Source: an uncultured Granulosicoccaceae bacterium (GTDB lineage: Bacteria; Pseudomonadota; Gammaproteobacteria; CALCKW01). Taken from it: 64,000 nucleotides of DNA. Below are positions 60,081 to 64,000 of the stretch, one piece after another. Position 1 is the stretch's first letter. Every line of letters begins with the position of its first letter. Made by a program: the position numbers and the translations under genes. The notes below the pieces were generated by a model. It made no database searches. It was not told where the DNA came from and saw nothing but the letters and a program-made list of their open reading frames with translations. Location of the stretch: contig CALCKW010000016.1 in the NCBI GenBank assembly GCA_937965695.1, positions 1 to 64,000 of the forward strand, read 5' to 3'.

Positions 60081-62183
60081 CTAGCGCGTAAACGATTGCA
60101 CATTGCCGGCATCTACGTTGATGATATTGCCGGTTGATTTTGAAGATGCATCGCTAACTAAAAAATACGCAGCTTCTGCTATGTCTTCAGGTAACACCGA
60201 GCGCTTTAACAATGACCTTTCACGATAGTGCTCCTCAAGCCCTTCTTTGTCTTTTCCGTAAGTAGTGGCTCGCTCTTCGAGCCAGTTTCCTGTCCAGATT
60301 TTGGAGCCGCGCAATACCGCGTCTGGGTTGACCACATTAACGCGAATACCATCCGGCGCGCCTTCCAAGGCTAGGCATCGTGCTAGATGAATCTCGCTCG
60401 CCTTGGCCGTGCAATAGGCCGATGCTCCAGGGGATGCAGCCAATCCGTTTTTGGAGGCGACAAATACAATAGCGCCATTAATTTTTTGCTTTTTCATCAC
60501 ACGAAAAGCTTCTCGGCTGACGAGGAAATAGCCGGTCGAGAGGATGGACATGTTTAGGTTCCACAGCTCAAGCGTGGTGTCTTCTATCGCAGCTGAACTG
60601 GCTATACCTGCGTTGGATACCAATATATCCACGCCACCAAATTCGACCACAACTTCACTGAATGCAGCAGCAACTGCATCTTCATCCGTGACGTCCATAT
60701 TGATGCCGCGAACTACATCAGGAGAGAACTGCTCAGAAAGACTGGCAACAACTTCCGCCAATGCATCGTCGTCGATGTCTGCCAACATAACGCAAGCGCC
60801 TTCCGAGAGATAACGACGTGCGGTGGCTGAACCAATACCGCCAGCGCCACCCGTCACCAAAGCAACGCGGCCTGCCAAGGACTTAGGTTTTGGCATGCGT
60901 TGCAATTTTGCTTCTTCTAGAAGCCAATACTCAATATCGAAGGCCTCCTGCTCAGGTAACCCACAGTACTCAGACACCGTAGATGCGCCACGCATGACGT
61001 TAATCGCATTGGTGTAAAATTCGCTGGCGATGCGTGCAGTTGCTTTGTCTTTTGCAAAGCACATCATGCCGACGCCAGGTATTAGGTAAACAACAGCGTT
61101 GGGGTCTCGAATCGCAGGGCTGTCATCGTGCTTGCATCGGTTGTAATAGGCTTTGTAGTTTTCTCGGTAGCTTTCGATAGCCTTCTCTAGGCCATTCAAA
61201 GTAACTTCCAGATCAGCTGTCGCCGGATCAAAGTCCAAAACCAAAGGACAAATTTTGGTGCGCAAAAAATGATCAGGACACGAAGTACCCAGTGCAGCTA
61301 AGGGCTCCAGCTGTTGAGAATTAACAAACTCCAGCACAGCCGCGCCGTCATCAAAATGACCAACCATGTGCTGCTGTTCTGACACCCAGCCTCGTATCAC
61401 CGGCATCAACTGTGCAGCTATGGATTGCCGTTGATCTGCAGGTAGGCTGTTATGCTTGGAGCCTCCGAATATAGTTTTGCCGCTGCACTCTTGCTCAAAC
61501 CAATCCATGGCGCGCTGAATTGTTGCCAGACTGAGCTCATAACATTCATAGGCGTCATCGGCCCAAGTAAACAAGCCGTGGCTTTCTAGAACCACCCCTT
61601 TGGCATCTGGGTTTTCAACGCAGAATTTTTCCAACCACAAGCCCAGTTCATAGCCAGGTCTTTTCCAGGGCAGCCAACCAATGCCGTCACCAAAAATTTC
61701 CTGAGTGAGCTGCTTTGAATTGCTAGACGCAGCAATAGCAATAATCGCGTCTGGGTGCATGTGGTCAACATGTTTTTGTGGGACATAGGCGTGTAAAGGC
61801 GTATCGATAGACGCCGCACGCGGGTTTAGTGCAAAGGTGCAGTGAGGCAAATAGGCGACCATTTCGTCTTCATATTCCAAACCCCGATAGAGCTTTTTTA
61901 GGGCTCGTAGCTTGTCCATATAGAGTGTAGAAAAACCGTCCATGTTCATGGATCCTACATCTCCGCCCGACCCTTTTACCCAAAGCACTTCAACCATTTC
62001 TCCGGTGAGCGGATCAGTCTCCATCACCTTGGCAGACGTGTTGCCACCACCATAATTAGTGATGCGTTTGTCAGAGCCAAGTAAGTTTGAGCGGTATAAC
62101 AAAAGCTGCGATTCAGACATGGACTTGGCTTTCTGCGTGTCCCACGCATTAACAAGTGACTGATTATCGGTGCCTTTATTCAT
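60081..62183 (-). CDS. rhaD: Bifunctional rhamnulose-1-phosphate aldolase/lactaldehyde dehydrogenase, RhaD type
   Basis: 700 residues. Residues about 25-430 form a class II aldolase domain (TNYGGGNTSAKV, WVKGSGGDVGSM, the His-rich VDHMHPDAIIAI). Residues about 440-700 are a short-chain dehydrogenase (VALVTGGAGGIGSATARRYL, NAG, YCTAK). The fusion cleaves rhamnulose-1-phosphate and oxidises the lactaldehyde. I chose ATG 62183, with AGGGA eight bases upstream; the longer frame to 62270 is not family-like. Divergent from the DeoR regulator. Confidence 0.92.
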   Translation of the reverse strand: MNKGTDNQSLVNAWDTQKAKSMSESQLLLYRSNLLGSDKRITNYGGGNTSAKVMETDPLTGEMVEVLWVKGSGGDVGSMNMDGFSTLYMDKLRALKKLYRGLEYEDEMVAYLPHCTFALNPRAASIDTPLHAYVPQKHVDHMHPDAIIAIAASSNSKQLTQEIFGDGIGWLPWKRPGYELGLWLEKFCVENPDAKGVVLESHGLFTWADDAYECYELSLATIQRAMDWFEQECSGKTIFGGSKHNSLPADQRQSIAAQLMPVIRGWVSEQQHMVGHFDDGAAVLEFVNSQQLEPLAALGTSCPDHFLRTKICPLVLDFDPATADLEVTLNGLEKAIESYRENYKAYYNRCKHDDSPAIRDPNAVVYLIPGVGMMCFAKDKATARIASEFYTNAINVMRGASTVSEYCGLPEQEAFDIEYWLLEEAKLQRMPKPKSLAGRVALVTGGAGGIGSATARRYLSEGACVMLADIDDDALAEVVASLSEQFSPDVVRGINMDVTDEDAVAAAFSEVVVEFGGVDILVSNAGIASSAAIEDTTLELWNLNMSILSTGYFLVSREAFRVMKKQKINGAIVFVASKNGLAASPGASAYCTAKASEIHLARCLALEGAPDGIRVNVVNPDAVLRGSKIWTGNWLEERATTYGKDKEGLEEHYRERSLLKRSVLPEDIAEAAYFLVSDASSKSTGNIINVDAGNVQSFTR

Positions 62184-62268
62184 ATCTGATTCCCTGATGT
62201 CAGCGCGATGCGAATTTAGATTGATGCCTATAGACTGATGACTGAAATGATCAATGTCAACGACAAAC

Positions 62269-62313
62269 AATCATTTTTGTGCACTTTATGATTTTTAAAG
62301 CAAGTTTATGATT
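62269..62313. promoter_or_regulatory. Repeated half-sites in the rhamnose divergent promoter
   Basis: TTTATGATT occurs at 62285-62293 and 62305-62313, 20 bases apart (about two helical turns), and the inverted half-site AATCAT at 62269-62274. Candidate operators for the DeoR-family regulator. Confidence 0.5.
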
Positions 62314-62361
62314 GACAATGACTGCAATTAGCCACAAAGTAGTTCCAGAAGGAGAAATTTA

Positions 62362-63171
62362 ATGCACGAGCGTGAACGTCACCACATCATTGTATCCGCA
62401 GTTCAAGACCGACCCGTGGCGACGGTCAGCGAACTATGCTCTTTAACTGGCGCCTCTGAGGCCACCATAAGACGCGACATCGCAACTTTGCATATGGATA
62501 ACAAACTGCGCCGCGTGCGCGGAGGCGCGGAGTCTATACACCCACCTCAATTTGTTGGACTCGCTGGAAGACCTTTCTCCGTCAACCAAACAATCAACAG
62601 CAGTCAAAAACAAGCAATAGCTCAGGCAGCAGTCGATCTTTGTGAAGACGGCGATCCCATTATTATCAACGGTGGCACCACAACTTTTCAGATGGTGCAT
62701 CCGCTTGCGTCCAAGCGCATGCAGGTTTTCACTAACTCTTTCCCCATCGCCGAGCACTTGCTACACCACAGCAAAAACACAGTGATGCTTTCAGGCGGCA
62801 CCATATATCGTGAGCAGAACATAATTCTCTCTCCCTTTGATAACGACGTGACGCGCAACTTCTACGCGCGGCGCATGTTTATGGGTGCCAAAGGTGTTGG
62901 CCCTATCGGTGTGATGGAGGGGGATCCACTGATCATCCAAGCCGAGCAAAAGCTTATAGATCAAGCCGACGAGCTGGTGCTTCTAGTGGACAGTCAAAAA
63001 TTTGAAGAACGATCAAGTCTAGTGCTCTGCCCGCTCTCGCGAGTAAACACAGTTATTACAGATGAAGGAATTACCGATCGGGCGAGAACGATGCTCGATA
63101 ACGCAGGTGTGACACTCGTCGTGGCCAAGTCTGGTGCGACGCAACAGCAAGATTCAGCCGTCGATGGTTGA
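62362..63171 (+). CDS. DeoR-family regulator of rhamnose genes
   Basis: 269 residues. N-terminal HTH with the DeoR signature (VATVSELCSLTGASEATIRR, DIATLHMDNKLRRVRGGAE) and a C-terminal DeoRC sensor (IINGGTTTFQMVHPL, VMLSGGTIYREQNII, FMGAKGV). A strong AAGGAG lies eight bases upstream. By position it controls rhaDI and the transporter; the likely effector is a rhamnose-derived sugar. The corresponding gene is often called rhaR in related loci. Confidence 0.9.
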   Translation: MHERERHHIIVSAVQDRPVATVSELCSLTGASEATIRRDIATLHMDNKLRRVRGGAESIHPPQFVGLAGRPFSVNQTINSSQKQAIAQAAVDLCEDGDPIIINGGTTTFQMVHPLASKRMQVFTNSFPIAEHLLHHSKNTVMLSGGTIYREQNIILSPFDNDVTRNFYARRMFMGAKGVGPIGVMEGDPLIIQAEQKLIDQADELVLLVDSQKFEERSSLVLCPLSRVNTVITDEGITDRARTMLDNAGVTLVVAKSGATQQQDSAVDG

Positions 63172-63203
63172 GACTATTGGAAATCGCTTCTAGGAGAGAA
63201 AGC

Positions 63204-64000
63204 ATGCGAGCAATGAAAAAACTATTAACCTCAGTGGCTGTTGCCACTGCTCTAATCTCAGGCACAGCGGACGCCGCTGACAAACGCATCGCGATTGTTG
63301 TTAAAGCGCTAGGTATAGGCTTTTTTGAGGCTGCAGCAAAAGGCGCAGAAGAAGCTGCTGCTGAGCTTGGAGATGTAGAAATCATTTACACCGGCCCTAC
63401 TGATACAACTGCAGAAGGGCAGATTGAGGTCATCAACGCATTGATTGCTCAACGCGTAGATGCCATTGCCATTTCGGCTAACGATACCGATGCGCTGGTT
63501 CCAGCACTAAAAAAAGCCATGAGCCGTGGTATCACGGTGATCAGTTGGGATTCAGGTGTTGCAGCGGAAGGCCGCTCCATGCACCTCAACCCTTCTTCTA
63601 ATGCGCTAATCGGCAACATGATTGTTAAACTCGCGGCTGATCATTTGCCCGAGGGCGGGGATGTCGCCGTGCTATCCGCCACCACCACCTCTACTAACCA
63701 AAACATCTGGATAGAAGAGATGAACAAAGTGATGGGAGACTACCCTGGTATCAACGTTGTTGGCACCGTCTACGGTGATGACCTAGCAGACAAGTCGTAT
63801 CGCGAGGCCAATGGCCTGATGCAGACCTATCCAGATCTACGCGCCATTATCGCTCCTACTTCTGTCGGTATAGTTGCAGCGGCTCAAGCTGTCGCCGATG
63901 CCGGTAAAATTGGTGAGGTCAACGTGACTGGTCTTGGTCTGCCCTCTGAAATGGCCGGCGCCATTGAAAGTGGAGCATCTAAGAGCTTTGCAATTTGGAA
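63204..64000 (+). CDS. rhaS: Sugar ABC transporter substrate-binding protein (RhaS-like), truncated by window edge
   Basis: ATG 63204 follows AGGAGA at six bases. The first 265 codons are open to the right edge. Signal peptide (MRAMKKLLTSVAVATALISG, cleavage near ADA), then a periplasmic-binding-protein type 1 fold (KRIAIVVKALGIGFFEAAAK, IYTGPTDTTAEGQIEVINAL, AISANDTDAL). It matches the RhaS rhamnose-binding family and follows the DeoR regulator by 32 bases. The ABC permease and ATPase genes should follow outside the window. Confidence 0.85.
   Translation, partial: MRAMKKLLTSVAVATALISGTADAADKRIAIVVKALGIGFFEAAAKGAEEAAAELGDVEIIYTGPTDTTAEGQIEVINALIAQRVDAIAISANDTDALVPALKKAMSRGITVISWDSGVAAEGRSMHLNPSSNALIGNMIVKLAADHLPEGGDVAVLSATTTSTNQNIWIEEMNKVMGDYPGINVVGTVYGDDLADKSYREANGLMQTYPDLRAIIAPTSVGIVAAAQAVADAGKIGEVNVTGLGLPSEMAGAIESGASKSFAIW

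Overview
This 64 kb window looks like a chromosome segment of a marine, heterotrophic, respiring proteobacterium, most likely a gammaproteobacterium. The argS gene followed directly by a SPOR-domain (FtsN-like) gene is a typical gammaproteobacterial arrangement. The accessory content (TRAP transporter, MttB and DMGDH-like enzymes, MbfA, RhaD/RhaI rhamnose genes, a CioAB oxidase) is common in marine Proteobacteria with large metabolic repertoires. Base composition is moderate. I cannot name a genus with confidence. I see no rRNA, tRNA, CRISPR array, prophage or complete insertion sequence.

Layout. 1-6.6 kb: the end of a site-2 protease, a TolB/TPR regulator, a LuxR-type regulator, the YpfJ-like metallopeptidase, two small paralogous membrane proteins and an ACT-domain protein. 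6.6-13.3 kb (minus strand): an MttB-superfamily methyltransferase followed by two tandem DMGDH/sarcosine-dehydrogenase-like flavoproteins, probably for a methylated amine or betaine. 13.7-21.5 kb: an EamA transporter, a lipoprotein 5'-nucleotidase, an OmpA-like lipoprotein, argS, the SPOR protein and an ECF42-type sigma factor. 22-25.3 kb: a two-domain oxidoreductase and the ferritin-VIT iron exporter MbfA. 25.4-32.9 kb: a catabolic locus with a divergent RpiR regulator and an operon of an N-formylglutamate amidohydrolase-like enzyme, TRAP permeases and binding protein, a glutamine-synthetase-like ligase and an iron alcohol dehydrogenase. 33-34.3 kb: a decayed cpdB.

34.4-38.9 kb holds a Gfo/Idh/MocA protein and a GntR regulator divergent from a tightly overlapping trio: LLM flavin monooxygenase, aldo-keto reductase and flavin reductase. 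The trio matches the enzyme logic of oxidative desulfurization of sulfoquinovose (sulfo-SMO), and the Gfo/Idh protein could be an NAD-dependent sulfoquinovosidase. This is the most interesting functional hypothesis in the window. 39-42.7 kb: a decayed short-chain dehydrogenase, small hypotheticals and a MATE exporter. 42.7-48.8 kb: tryptophan-to-anthranilate genes (kynA, kynU, and an arylformamidase-type hydrolase in a separate operon with a flavin monooxygenase and a cupin, opposite an AraC regulator). 49-60 kb: a ureohydrolase, an EamA transporter, cioAB with a tiny DUF2474 partner, a PhyH dioxygenase, a Sel1 protein and a MarR-GNAT fusion with a perfect palindrome at its start. 58.8-64 kb: the rhamnose locus rhaD-rhaI divergent from a DeoR regulator and a sugar ABC binding protein cut by the window edge.

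At the DNA level the window carries at least five copies or fragments of an undescribed-looking dispersed element of about 165 bp with inverted ends (two near-complete copies at 2578-2747 and 39662-39826, pieces at 341-400, 25368-25420 and 38919-38937). All lie just downstream of genes, and one supplies a gene's stop codon.
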